Positions 51,748 through 62,313 of a stretch of 64,000 nucleotides of DNA are shown in pieces. Position 1 is the first letter of the stretch; each line of letters begins with the position of its first letter. The stretch is from Rhynchopus sp. YZ270_cl-10. Its lineage: Eukaryota > Euglenozoa > Diplonemea > Diplonemida > Diplonemidae. The translations under genes and the position numbers were made by a program. The notes beneath the pieces are model-generated. The model was not told the DNA's origin. It saw only the letters and a list, made by a program, of their open reading frames with translations, and did not search any database. The stretch is from contig OZ037903.1 in the NCBI GenBank assembly GCA_964035575.1, positions 273,001 through 337,000 on the forward strand. The letters are read 5' to 3'.

Positions 51748-52403
51748 CAGGGTATTAGGGTGAAAATCCAAAATTCCGGAAAAAACTGGTTTTTCTGGTT
51801 TTCTCTCCTGGGTGGCGAAACTAGTTTTTCCGGCGAAAACCTCCACCGTTGACGGACACAGTCACCTTTTTCGGGTTTTTCGGGGGTGGGGTCAGTGTCT
51901 TATCCAGGAATCCAGATTTCAAGATTGGGGAGGTCAGCTTGTTTTTTGCTCAAAATATTTTTCGGCGCTGCTGACCATTGGGAACATAGGGACGGTATTT
52001 TTTTTTTGCGGAGCAAAAAAATAATATAAAATGGCGCCGCAGGCGAAAAATTTTGAGGGTACGGTGTAAAAATGTAGCTTTTTACACCACAGAGCCACTC
52101 AACGAACCCTTTTTTGCGGAGCAAAAAATGAAAAATGGCGCCGCAGGCAAAAAAAAATCAAGGAACAGCCATTTCCCAAAGGCACTCCCATGGTTCAACC
52201 ACGGTTCTACCAGGCGGGGGAAAAATGCGGGGGAAAAAATCGAGTCCACCCTAATCTGGGGACGACATTTACAGAAAGGCCTGGTGAAAAGTGTCGGTTT
52301 TTTTTTCCCCTCCAGATTTCTCTGTTTTTTTTTTTTTTTTGAAAACCAGTTTTTGGAAAAACTGGTTTTCAAAACCAGTTTTTTTAACCACCCTAATACC
52401 CTG
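51748..52403. mobile_element. hAT-like non-autonomous element, 8-bp target duplication
   Basis: The left end CAGGGTATTAGGGTG is perfectly inverted at 52389-52403. CATTGTAC flanks both sides (51740-51747 and 52404-52411), an exact 8-bp target duplication as in hAT transposons, whose ends usually start CAG/CAGGG. The 656-bp interior has no transposase. It has a repeated motif (tttgcggagcaaaaaa, then aatggcgccgcaggc) at about 51996-52044 and 52110-52150. A fragment like its 51895-51930 region occurs near 2033. Confidence 0.85.
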
Positions 52404-52900
52404 CATTGTACAGAGGACACAACGGACACAGAACGGACACCACCCCCCTCCAAAAAGGGTAATCAAAAACTTTTTACGCAGCTCGGCCTTGCACAAAGGG
52501 TGGGAGAACATTTCCGCACCGTACGAGAACGGAGACAAAAAAAACCTACACAACACTACAGGAAATACACTAGCTATCTCCAGGAGAACAGCGTCAGGCT
52601 ACATCAGGCAGGAGGCTTATGGGAAGTAAAACAAGGGGGGAGAGATATCATTTTCCCCGCAACGCTGTTTTTAAAAAATAAAAACTATGAGAGACCTGAC
52701 GCGGCCACATCGAGAATAGGAGGGGGGGAAACACCCTACAAGGCTCGCCGCTCTATGTGGAGAGAGAGATATAGAGGCACCTCTCCCGAGGCGAGGCTGT
52801 TGTGCGGTGGTATCTATACTGAACAGAGCCTTCCCCTCCTTATTCAGATTGGCCCATTAAGGGTGGAAGCGGCATAAAAAATGTCCACAAATGATAGCAA

Positions 52901-52960
52901 AGTTGAAATACAAAGCCTCGTGCGCCTTGTCCACATTGTACTATTGGTGTTCCAGAGGGA
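52901..52960 (+). repeat. Diverged DR-B copy
   Basis: agttgaaatacaaagcctcg, then tgcgccttgtccacattgta. It lies between the two arms of a direct repeat. Confidence 0.5.
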
Positions 52961-53777
52961 GCCTATATTGACATTATCCTTGACAGGGTTTTCCCGGAAC
53001 ACCAGACAGCTATCAGAGCCTTCCCATCCTTAATCAGATTGGCCCATTAAAGGTGGAAGCGGCATAAAAAAAAATGTCCACTCAAATGATAATCGATTGT
53101 CGCCTTTTTTTCATTGATTTTTTCCCGGAAAAATATTGTGGAAATCTGTTCAATAAAAATGCGAGCTTAGATTGTGAGATATTCTCTGAAACTGTGTATG
53201 AACGCCTTTTGCAGACGCAGGCACAATTTTTAAAAAGGAATGAAGAAAGAGAAAAACTTGAAAGACAAATGTGTCTAGTGCACATTAATTTTAAAAAAAA
53301 AGCGTTTTAGAAAAACAGTGAAGATACCTACTTTCGGCAAATCATCAGCTTTCCTTTTAGAAAGGGGAATTTTGGGGGGGAAATTATTTAAAAAAAAAAA
53401 AAAAGATAAAGGGCAGCAAGGGCGGAACAGAGACAGCGCGCAATCATCACCAGAGCATTTGGTGTAACTACCACATAACTCAGATGAATTTTTCAAAAAA
53501 AAAAATTTTTTAGAAATCTGAGGTTTGGTTTATTACTTTTTTTTGGCGTCATGACTGCGAAAAATGCTGGAAAGGTATATTGTCCATGCGCGACTGAACC
53601 TAGAGGCACAAATGTTAGCACGAATAGGACAAAAAATGCTCCCCATTTTTTGTGTTGTGAAAAAAGGACGTTTTTTTCACAACACTTCCACCTGACCTAA
53701 CCAAGCTGCCCGTGCTGCAAGCTCTTCAAGCTGCAACCAAAAGCAACCAGAAGGCGAGCACATGAATACCTTTTTTT

Positions 53778-53848
53778 TGTAGTTTCGACAATCACCTGTC
53801 CGAGGACGGGTTCTGTACACAAAGTCGCCCGAAGGCTAATGAATTTCA
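53778..53848 (-). ncRNA. Retroposed copy of the RPL9-intron small RNA
   Basis: The same sequence as 49578-49648 with one change. On the minus strand it ends actacAAAAAAAA. The unit is bracketed by CATGAATACC at 53761-53770 and 53852-53861, a 10-bp target-site duplication. An A-tail plus target duplication is the mark of insertion through an RNA intermediate. Confidence 0.6.
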
Positions 53849-55908
53849 ATGCATGAATACCATTTTTTTTTTTGATAAATTGTTGGAGTAGTGTAGTTGC
53901 CTCGGTTGTGTTGCCCACAGTTGTGCAATCTCCACTGTTGTGTCGAACCACTCCCAGTAGTCACCCTGAAAAAGGAGTCAAAAAAAAAAAACTTTAAAAA
54001 AAAGATGAACAGCGACGAAAAGAAACTGTTCACAAATTAAAGGCATAATGGGAAGCTAGATGATCAAAAAGGAAGAAAAAAAAACTGAAGTTGACAGTGC
54101 AAAAACGCCTCTGCGGACGTAGACATATCAGTCAAAAAAAAGTGAAGTACGAAGCACAGTGAACCCCACGCAGGCTGCATAGGGCAAAGAAAAGAGTAAA
54201 AAAAATACATTTGTATTATTGAATAGGATGTGCGAAAGGGGGAATGGGAGTGTTTTTTTTTGGCAAGCGGGGAGGGGGCAGTATTGTTTAAACGAACGTT
54301 CTATTCACAAAACAGGCATGAAGGGGCTGTACCAACGTACTCTCACTCCACTCATGCTTGTTTAAAGTAAAAATTATAAAGGCGTAGGCACTTTCCCCCC
54401 ACCCAGCTTTTGTACGGAATGTTAGATCGGCAGCACGGAACGACCGTACAAAGGGGGGATCTTCTGTTCCCAGTAACGCCTCAAAAAAAAAATGGGAAGA
54501 TCTTTTGTCATAAAACCACCAACACCATGTCTTCCCTTTTATTAAAAACAACAAAAAATAAATAAGACCTCCAGAAGATGAATGGGCCTCGCGGCACTCA
54601 CCAAACTGAAGCTCTGCGTGTCGGCATGGGGTCATTAGGGGGGGGAACAAATATGGCTCTCAACAACAGACTTCAATTTATTACTCTTAACTTCAGCAAT
54701 CGCATTCAATTATGAGGGTTGGACGACGGAAGAGATCGGAAACGTTGTATGTGTACCGTGGCTTCGCCAGAAAATCTTGTTTTAGCAAAATATGGAAGAA
54801 ATTGATGGCAATAATTTGATGGTGCCGATTTCCCGCGGTGGGCATTCTGACGATAATTACCAAGACAGTGCCATTTTTATGGCAACATTTTTTTCAGAAA
54901 TATTGCGTGGTTTCGCCAGGAACCTTTGGGGTACCATGACCGCCGCTTCTTTTATAGATGTACTGAGGTTACTGATAAGAAGGCTGACACCCACTACGGC
55001 TTGTGGTTCACCCTCTCCACCCACCCACCTTTCACGATTTTGTGCATCAGAGGGGAGAAAGCACGAAACGCGCGCAGCGACCGCTTTTATGGGGAAAGCT
55101 CGGGACCCGAAATCACCCCCATTTTGGCCAAAAGGGGTGATTGGAGAGAGCCCTGGAAATAAATTCAAAAAAAAAAGAAAATGTTGTGTGATACCTGCTC
55201 TTGAAGGGGAAGCGTCTATGCGGCCGAAATGACCCCCTCAGCTTCCGAAAAGCACCTTACACAGAACCATAAATTTTATGCTAACTCCTTCCCAAGGCAA
55301 GCACTCTCAGATACCCCTCCCTTAAAGGTAAATCGTTCGCTAAAAAAGGGGGTTGGGGCCTGTGGGGGAGAGAACACAGACCCACCCAACAGAAAAATAG
55401 AATGAAAAGGCGAATGTGCTTTCTGCACACATATAGGTTTTATGACGACAAAAGAGTTTTTTTTGCTAATAAAATGCAGAGGTGGTTGTTTGCTTAAAGA
55501 CACACTTTGTGGGTGCCATTGTTAATGCGGACACCTCGTTAAATGAGCGAGCACTCAACGACCATGGTCACCGAGCGTTGTGCCCCCTATACCGTCCAAT
55601 CATGAACGGTGTGGGAGAAAAAAAAGAAAAAAATCTCAAAATAACGTGACGTTCAAAAAAAAGGCAAGGGCTTTGCCGGTGCAATGGGCAAAAGGGTAGA
55701 ACTAAATGAAGCACGGTAAATCGGCGAATGGAGGGAGGGTTGTACACTCTCAACGCAAGATGAAAACAACGGGTAGCGAAGCAGATGTCTCAATACCCAA
55801 CCCCAGGCAACAACGATATCCGTTCCCATCGTTTTGCCAGACATCATTATGCTGCGCATTTGCAAACCCCAGTACAGAAACCCACCTCTCTCTCACACAC
55901 CATTCAAA

Positions 55909-56000
55909 GTTGACTTGAATTGCAACAGCCCTCTCGTGAACAGTGTACCTTTGGTACATCAGCGGTGTACCGGGGGTGGACACCCTCAAATATCAGAAAC
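55909..56000 (+). repeat. DR-B copy
   Basis: ttgacttgaattgcaacagc, then cctctcgtgaacagtgtacc, a TGTACC-ttt-GGTACA hairpin and cgggggtggacaccctc. Confidence 0.7.
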
Positions 56001-56329
56001 TTACAAAGGGTGAACTTTTTACCCCTTTTTTTGACACCCTTTTTTGTTGTTGCGGTTGTGAAACACCTATCGCATGCTGTTTGTGAACGATGTGGACAAC
56101 CAGATATCTTTCACGATATATCCGCATCCTGTCAGCTTTAAAGCGACAATCCCATTCGCCTTCTTGCACGTTGTAGTGTACGATACAAACATTGACGCAA
56201 CACATTGCAGCGTGCATACACGCAGTTCTCCGACAACCATCGTACGGTCCTACTAGCGCATATTTTCCTTTGCCCGCACAAAAAAAAAGGGGGGAGTTGA
56301 CCCCCTCAAACCTCCTCCTCCGAAGAGCC

Positions 56330-57669
56330 CTACAACGGATCGTTGATAGCGTCGTTAATGCTTTTGCTGGCTGGGGTCGGTGCGCAGACCTCCTTGGGGC
56401 TCTCTACATCTGCCACAACGTCTCCTTGTGGAAGACAACGTGCTGCGTACTGTGCTATGTCGTCGTTCATCTGTATTTTTTTTGATATTTTTTTAGGTAT
56501 TTTAACCAAGGGCACTTAATACCAGCCTCATCAAAAGGTTGAAAATTCAAAAAGCCCTCTAAAGAGGCTTTTTGGAAATGCCAAAACTTTCCCATCCAAA
56601 AAAAACATACAAAACAAAACGCCGAGATAATCAACACTGCTCCTACCGTTCCAAACGCATTAAACGTCTTGCCATGAGCGAAGTAGTCTGTTACTGAGGA
56701 CGCGGGAATGGTGAAGGTTGTCCCCACCGACACAGCGAGAGGCGACAACAACGCCAGACTGAGTCCAAAGAACACTGTAAACCCCACCGTCCCCGAGGCT
56801 GCTAGGAAGAGAGCGGGGATCTGACTCGACGTGGGTAACTCAAAGTGTTCATAGAACACACTATGTGAAGGCAGCACGTTCACAACAGCAAGCAGCGGCC
56901 ACCAGACCAGCAGGGTGAAGATCGAGACCAACGCGGTCACCCAATTCACTGCAATGACCTGGTCCTTTACGTTCTTTAGGTCCCATTCGTCTGTCACCAC
57001 CTTAAAGGCGAGCTCATACACTGCATAGAGAAAGGCAGACACAACTGTCAAGATAATCGCCACCGTTGGGCTGTCCCCGGATCCACTCCCAGAGTCGTCA
57101 TCTGACTGCAGTGAGGTAATCAGCACAACACCACCCACAGCTAAGAGGACAGCCAGCACCTTCCGGATCTCCACCTTCTCTCCAAGGAAGAGAACCGAGA
57201 GGAGGTACACAAAGACGCATGAGGTGTTGAAGATTGTTGTCGCAATGGCAACACTAACTTTGCCAAGCGCGATGAACCAGAGATAGTCCCCTGCAAGGAA
57301 GATCGTTGCCAGCACCGCGACGCGGAAGAGGAGCAGCATTTTGTTCCGCCGCATGCACTGTGGGATGAGCGGCTCCCTCATGGCGAGGAGGTAGATGGTT
57401 TGCAGCACTGCGACCATTGCCGTGCAGGAGTGGTTGAAGTACGTAATGAACAGAGGCTTGTCAAAGTTCTCTGTGTCCTGCAGTGCCTGCGCCACCTCGG
57501 ACCCCCCCACCCAGCATATCCACACCATCACCATAGACACCGCACCCAGCACCTGCTTTGTCAGCGACGACGACGGCTCGCGTTCACATGAACTATGACT
57601 CGCCTCGGATATGCTCACCACCAACGGGGCACATTCACCTGCATCACGAGGCATTTTGCGTGTCCGCAC
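56330..57669 (-). CDS. EamA/SLC35F-type drug/metabolite transporter, two exons
   Basis: Exon 1 is 56611-57669 and exon 2 is 56330-56470 (donor TTT|GTATGT, acceptor TACAG, phase 0), about 399 aa (394 if the second ATG at 57654 is used). The frame of exon 1 runs on past the donor but only through a repeat-like sequence, so splicing is preferred. Ten hydrophobic segments form two EamA halves, e.g. AVSMVMVWICWVGGSEVAQA, LATIFLAGDYLWFIALGKVS and VAIATTIFNTSCVFVYLLSV. FLGEKVEIRKVLAVLLAVGG is the conserved end of the first half. This profile fits the SLC35F/thiamine-transporter-like branch. The substrate is not predictable. Both termini are hydrophilic and probably cytosolic. Confidence 0.82.
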
Positions 57670-57812
57670 CCGTCCCGAAATGGTCTGTTATGAGTGTTGT
57701 ATGAACCTGGACGAGGTGTTAGAGAGGGGGCTCGTAAAGCATAAAAATGGGGAGAGAAATCCGATATTATGAGAGTGTAAGTATAGGGGAAGGGAGGGGA
57801 GGGGGTGGGACG

Positions 57813-58671
57813 CTATGCCCAGGTGTTCTTCGTCTGGAGCCCGTCTGCGAGAACGCGTTTGAACTCATCGCGGTTGTATTGTTTCTGCAGGTCAAGCTTC
57901 TCCGTGACACGTGCGGCGAGGTTCTGTGCACAGTGCCGAAGCTGCTGTCCAGTGACGAAGCCCTGCTTGGTGAGGTCCACCATGTCAAACACTGTGTCTA
58001 GGTCTGCCTCCACGATCAGATCCGTCTTGCCCCTGTTAAGTGAATAGGTAATAGGTGGGATTAAGGTGGAAGCGGGGTTAGCTTCTTAGGAGAAGAAAAG
58101 TTGACTTGAAACACAAAACCCTCTCGTGACAGTGTATCTTGGTGAGGGGGCCGGTGTACCGTTGGGTGGACCCCCAATCATGTGGTCTTACATCCATTTC
58201 GAGGTCCTGAAAAGAAAGTTTGGGAAAACAATCCCAAGACCTATGCGTAGACAACTAGAACAGAACCGGTATCGTACACCATCGATCCCGTTTTTGGCAC
58301 AAATGTTAGAAAATTTGGAGGTGTTCAAATGTGTACAGACATATTTGCCTCATGAATTGGCTGGGGTTTGACAGTACGGTTTACATACCGAGCCTCCAAC
58401 GCCTTGATTTCCTCTTGAAGGTACTGTTGCGGGTCGTCTGGCTGGTGGTATGCAACGAGCGAGACGAGATGTTGCAGGAGTTGGTGTATTTTGTGTTTTT
58501 GTAGGTATTCGTTTACCTGCGGGGAGGGTGTGGTGTGATGTTACAAACAGAAATATCGTGCCATACCCCTTTTCTCGACAAATCGTATTTAAGCTGATCT
58601 GCCTTCTTCCGTGCAGCATGGCCTCGGTATAGCGTCTGCACCTTGGTTGCTGCTTGGTCATCTTCGTCCAT
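57813..58671 (-). CDS. EFCAB10: EFCAB10-like IQ + RIIa + EF-hand protein, three exons
   Basis: Exons 58567-58671, 58389-58516 and 57813-58032 (GTATGG/GTATGT donors, CAG acceptors, phases 0 and 2) give about 150 aa. Exon 1 has an IQ-type calmodulin-binding motif, TKVQTLYRGHAARKKADQLK. Exon 2 encodes an RIIa/Dpy-30-like dimerisation and docking domain, EYLQKHKIHQLLQHLVSLVA then QPDDPQQYLQEEIKAL. Exon 3 has an EF-hand-like helix-loop-helix (DTVFDMVDLTKQGFVTGQQL) whose loop lacks some canonical acidic ligands. The RIIa + EF-hand order matches EFCAB10, a protein tied to cilia and flagella. RIIa folds bind A-kinase-anchor-type helices such as those in radial spokes. A flagellar role here is inference. 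Intron 2 contains a DR-B copy. Confidence 0.85.
58100..58203 (+). repeat. DR-B copy inside intron 2 of the EFCAB10-like gene
   Basis: ttgacttgaaacacaaaacc, ctctcgtgacagtgtatctt, then ATTGGG-tggac-CCCCAAT and catgtggtcttacatccatt. Confidence 0.75.
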
Positions 58672-59610
58672 TAGTATGTTAATGTAATACCAAAAAGGAA
58701 AAAAGGTGTACTGTGTAAATCTGTGTAATATCGACCGTTTCGTTTCTTTTTGCAATCACCATGTGGCCAGAGTTGCACTCTGATTCTGATAATGCCACAT
58801 CACATGCTATTTTTCAAACGTGACGCACTCGCGGCATATTATTTTATAGTCAACACACAGAGAAGGTGCTGCTTTAAGGAAATCTTGCAGTTTGTGAAGT
58901 GTTCGAGCTGACGGGGACATAGACCTTGATCCCCACAGCCGTCTCACCCTGCTAGAGGGGTGGGTGCAAGGCAGGCGTCGGAGGGTTGAGTAACGGTACA
59001 AAAAGGGTGGCTCAAAGAGTCTCCCTAGTCTTCCCACGACCTCCTCCCCCCCCGCCTAACACCCTCTTGCAAATGATAGCGGACTCGCAGTGTACCACAG
59101 ACCTTGGCACTGTTAGCGAGATAACGGCATTTGCTTATTTTTTTTTTGAAATACTGAAGTTTGCCACTTTTGAGCAATTTTTTTCAATTTGGCGCAAAAC
59201 AAAAAGCACCAATTTGAGAACACCAAGCTGTGATCCCAAAAAAAGTACAACACCCCAAGGGCCAAGGAGTATGAGCATACGAATATCCGTAACTCAAGGC
59301 TGACAGACATCAAATTCTGACCATGTACAGACAAAGGAATTTCAAAAATAAAGAACATCTCTTTTTTTTTTTGTTAGCTCTCTATCACAGCTCTACGTTT
59401 CCTTCGTTTAAATCACCCCATTTTACTTTGTTCTTTTTTTACGAGCTTCTTTTTTTGAGACCTGAGAAATGCAGTCACGATACTGCGGTTAGTTTGTTTC
59501 TTCGCTTAGACCATCTACTCCCCATCCAATCCACTTATTAGATGCATAAGCCATTCGCACCCACACGCACACCTTTTTGGGACATATACAAGCTCCACTG
59601 TAAGTTTTTT
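58672..59610. other. Intergenic, nothing recognised
   Basis: AT-rich sequence with poly-T runs and no open frame with a family match. No repeat family copies were noticed. Confidence 0.5.
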
Positions 59611-60555
59611 TCAACACAACTCCTCTTCTCTTCCTGGAGGAACTGCCAAGCCAACCACAACAAGCTGCGAGCCTTCTACATCAACGAGAACCTCAGACGG
59701 TGACAATGGGAGGAGCAGATTCGACGTGAAGAGATCATCTACGGACTCCTTTTGAACCCTAGCTGGGCAGGGTATCACGAAGACGAGACGGAGGGCCTCC
59801 AGCTGTTTAGGGAACTTCTCCGAGTATGCCTTAATGATATCCTTCACCGACGGCTCCGTCTTATCCAGATCCATCCCACCCGAGGTCTCCCACTGCGCGT
59901 CTCTCCACGGAGGATCCACCGCTACCACCACAAAATTACCGTGCGGCACCTCTGGTATTATCACCTCCTTCTCCTCCTCCTCCTCTCTGGGAACCGCCTG
60001 ACCAAAGACGGAAGTCATACAATCTGCATGAATATAGTGAATATCGTTTCCAAGAACGCTCTCTCGCGTTAAATTGTGGTGCGCAACGTTGAAAACGCGT
60101 TTGTTTAATTCAAATGCGATGACCTGTGGGGAGGAGAAGAGGGCGTTGTCTTGGTCGTCCTTTGCATGGAGTTTGGAGAAATGGTAGAAGAGGTTGCCTG
60201 CGCCTGAGAAGGGGTCGATGAGGGTGACGCCTGATGCGTTGGAGTAGTGGTGTGGTGCGTCGGAGCAGAGGGAGAGGATGGTGTCGTGCGCGACGGAGGC
60301 GATGCTTTTTGCGTAGTGGTCCAGCTTGGTTTCAACTAGCATGCGTCCGAGGAGACGTAGGCCGGTCATGGAGAATTTCTCGTTCGCAAGTCCATACAAC
60401 GAAAACGCATGTCTCCCCAAATTCTGCAACTCAACAAACTCCGCCCTCTCCCTCCCATCCATCTCTGCAAACTCAAACCGTTCTGATAAAAGCTGTCTTC
60501 GTCGGATCTGGTATTTGCTTTTGGGTGCATCTTGCTGCTTGGGGTTGAGGGTCAT
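59611..60555 (-). CDS. Class I SAM-dependent methyltransferase with DPPW motif
   Basis: An intronless 314-aa protein starting MTLNPKQQDAPK. The SAM-binding motif I is LIDPFSGAGNLFYHFS (about 112-127) and the acidic motif II is VIAFELNKRVFNVAHHNL. The catalytic motif IV is VVVAVDPPWRD (about 210-219). D/N-PP-W/Y is shared by N6-adenine methyltransferases and by the TGS1/RsmD-like nucleic-acid methyltransferases. The IDPFSGAGN loop with FELN favours the RsmD/TGS1-like side (compare DAFCGVGGN in TGS1). It likely methylates RNA or DNA. The target base cannot be named. Confidence 0.8.
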   Translation of the reverse strand: MTLNPKQQDAPKSKYQIRRRQLLSERFEFAEMDGRERAEFVELQNLGRHAFSLYGLANEKFSMTGLRLLGRMLVETKLDHYAKSIASVAHDTILSLCSDAPHHYSNASGVTLIDPFSGAGNLFYHFSKLHAKDDQDNALFSSPQVIAFELNKRVFNVAHHNLTRESVLGNDIHYIHADCMTSVFGQAVPREEEEEKEVIIPEVPHGNFVVVAVDPPWRDAQWETSGGMDLDKTEPSVKDIIKAYSEKFPKQLEALRLVFVIPCPARVQKESVDDLFTSNLLLPLSPSEVLVDVEGSQLVVVGLAVPPGREEELC

Positions 60556-61178
60556 TGTTTGGAGGGGATTGGGGGGCAGAGAGAGCGGAGAGGGGAAAGG
60601 TGTCTGAAAGAGGTGTGTTGGTAGGCAGGTGAAGAAAAAATAGAGCTAGCTTTTTTTTGTGAGAGAGAAAAATTGTACAAGAGTTTTGAGCAGGTCAAGG
60701 GGTTGGCTGCATTCCAACAAAAACAAAATAAAATCGCGTGAAGGCTTGTTTGAGCCTTCAGATTTCGTTCGCATCCGTGAAGGTGGTGTTTTTGCTGTTA
60801 CCAATAATCGCCTGTACCGAGACAGGGTTGTACAGACACAATGTCTTTCCCGTAGGCTGATATGGTTGGGTATAGATACGCATATCACATCCTGTCCACG
60901 GAAACTACTTTTATTTATTTCTTTTTTACACCCTCCTGTGTACCTAAACACAAACTTAGAACGTCGAAACTGGACACCTGGGACCATCACAAAAACTGCG
61001 CATCTCAAGAATGAAAAAAAAAATCACTTGGCAGACCTTGAATGGGCCCCTCTCTCCTGTGCTAACATAGAGCAACCCTCTTATGAGCACATATCACTTT
61101 ATTTTCCTTGAGGAACACTGCCCAACACTTTGCTCAAGGAGAGGTTTCCGTACCTTCCCCGATAACACCCAAGGCGTT
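60556..61178. other. Intergenic holding a diverged small-RNA family member
   Basis: At 60794-60870 the sequence ctgttaccaataatcgcctg, hairpin CCTGT/ACAGG, ggttgtacagacacaatgtc, then cccgtaggctgatatgg follows the 49578 element module by module. A plus-strand 150-aa frame (60659-61111) runs across it and is not called. Confidence 0.5.
60794..60870 (-). ncRNA. Diverged member of the RPL9-intron small-RNA family
   Basis: The hairpin CCTGT-accgag-ACAGG keeps pairing while its bases differ from the CCTGTCC/GGACGGG stem at 49578. The conserved single-stranded parts (aatcRcctgt, gggtt-tgtac, aggct-at) are retained. The strand is assigned by analogy with the RPL9 intron. Confidence 0.4.
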
Positions 61179-62153
61179 CTAGAAGAAGCCGAAGGGGTCG
61201 TTACTTCGTTGCTGCTGTTGTTGTTGCTGCTGCTGCATGGGCGGCGGCGACGAGCCAAACCCAAACCCACCCATAGGCTGCTGCGCGTTCCCTGCAGGCC
61301 TCCCACCACCACCGCCAAGATGGTTCAGCCAATTTTGTTGTGCTGCAGGGTAGGAATTAAACCAAAAAAATAACCAAATGGACGAACCCCTCTCTCGCTT
61401 TATAGAGTTATACTCAAAGATCAGATGTGAATGTTTGTCGGTCCACACAGAGGGGTTGTTTTGAATGCTCGTATCTTGAGAGGACAAATCTGAAACAAGA
61501 AAAATGAAGAGAAAAAAATGCATACTTGGCTGAGCCGCTCCCTGGTTGTTCATCCGTTGTTCCATATCGTATTGCATCTTTGCTACAGGATCGCTAAGCG
61601 TTTCGTATGCCTTTGTCACCAATTTGTACATTGCGACGTCGTCTTCTGCCTGGTTCTGGTGGCGGTCTGGGTGGAGATCTAGGGATTTTTGTTTGTATTT
61701 CGCTTTGATTTCTTCGTCTGAGGACATGACAGCGACGCCTAGCACGTCATAGTAGTTCATGATACCTTGCATGAAGATGCTTGGCGACGACGCAACAGGC
61801 TTCTTCTTCTCGCCTGTCAGGAAGCCGTCGTTCGCCTGCTGCATCTGTGCAAGCGTCTGCCCCTTCTTCTTCCCGGAGCTCTTCCCCATGAAGTTATCTA
61901 TCGACGACGTTGCTGTTGTCTTCGCCGCAGGAGGCGACGCGCTTTGTGTAGACATGGTCGTCGGACTCGAAGAAGAAAACGGATCATCATTCGCAGATAC
62001 AGGTGACGCAACTGCTGCAGGTGACGACGCACCAAACACGTCGTCCAGTAAACTCGCACCCCGATCTGCTGCAGAAGCGCTTGAAAGCGCGTGAGGTGAG
62101 CTAGGGAAGAAGTTCGCCCCGCTTGTAGTCAAATATTTGTCCCATTCTTCCAT
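61179..62153 (-). CDS. J-domain protein with polyglutamine tail, two exons
   Basis: Exon 1 is 61526-62153 and exon 2 is 61179-61342 (donor CCAA|GTATGC, acceptor TGCAG), giving 263 aa. The intron is 183 nt, a multiple of three with no stop, so an unspliced mRNA would encode 324 aa. Residues 1-115 are Ser/Ala/Pro-rich with a basic GKSSGKKKG patch. The J domain (about 133-197) begins NYYDVLGVAVMSSDEEIKAK, has the HPD triad in LDLHPDRHQNQ and ends AYETLSDPVAKMQYD. It should stimulate an Hsp70. The C-terminus is Gly-rich, then has a nine-Gln run and NDPFGFF. DPF motifs (DDPFSSS near residue 56; NDPFGFF at the end) bind clathrin adaptors in auxilin-like J proteins, so an auxilin-type role is possible but unproven. 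Confidence 0.85.
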   Translation of the reverse strand: MEEWDKYLTTSGANFFPSSPHALSSASAADRGASLLDDVFGASSPAAVASPVSANDDPFSSSSPTTMSTQSASPPAAKTTATSSIDNFMGKSSGKKKGQTLAQMQQANDGFLTGEKKKPVASSPSIFMQGIMNYYDVLGVAVMSSDEEIKAKYKQKSLDLHPDRHQNQAEDDVAMYKLVTKAYETLSDPVAKMQYDMEQRMNNQGAAQPSMHFFLFIFLVSDLSSQDTSIQNNPSVWTDKHSHLIFEYNSIKRERGSSIWLFFWFNSYPAAQQNWLNHLGGGGGRPAGNAQQPMGGFGFGSSPPPMQQQQQQQQQRSNDPFGFF

Positions 62154-62313
62154 TTAGTTTCTTGTGTCCTGGTGGTAGGGTGAAGAGGAGGAGGAGGAAG
62201 AAAAAGGGCTGGACAGATTACCGTGATTGGTCGGAATGGATGAGTATCGGACAGTTGGTTGTATGTCCTCAACTAAGCTGTGTGGTATAAAGAGAACGTG
62301 AAAGAAAAGTTTA

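Larger units (their letters stand above)
52404..56329. other. ~3.9 kb without a convincing gene
   Basis: It holds a direct repeat (about 52823-52900 and 53018-53095, sharing cagattggcccattaa and ggtggaagcggcataaaaa) around a diverged DR-B copy. It also has the retroposed small-RNA copy at 53778-53848, a family A motif at 54095-54125 and a DR-B copy at 55909-56000. Plus-strand frames at 53074-53310 (78 aa) and 54792-55232 (146 aa) have plausible composition but no motif and oppose the gene direction. Confidence 0.5.

Noticed and set aside
53074-53310. 78-aa plus-strand frame (MSTQMIIDCR start)
   Set aside because: AT-rich, starts inside a direct repeat, and has no recognisable family.
54792-55232. 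146-aa plus-strand frame (MEEIDGNNLMVPIS start)
   Set aside because: Composition is plausible, but two other frames are open here, no motif is visible, and it opposes the direction of every supported gene. Transcript reads would settle it.
56471-56610. Read-through C-terminus of the transporter
   Set aside because: The sequence contains a repeat-like segment, and a GTATGT donor plus TACAG acceptor join in phase to a coding-like 46-residue exon.
58126-58371. 81-aa plus-strand frame
   Set aside because: It lies wholly inside intron 2 of the EFCAB10-like gene and begins in a DR-B repeat.
60659-61111. 150-aa plus-strand frame
   Set aside because: It runs through the diverged small-RNA family member and lacks any motif.
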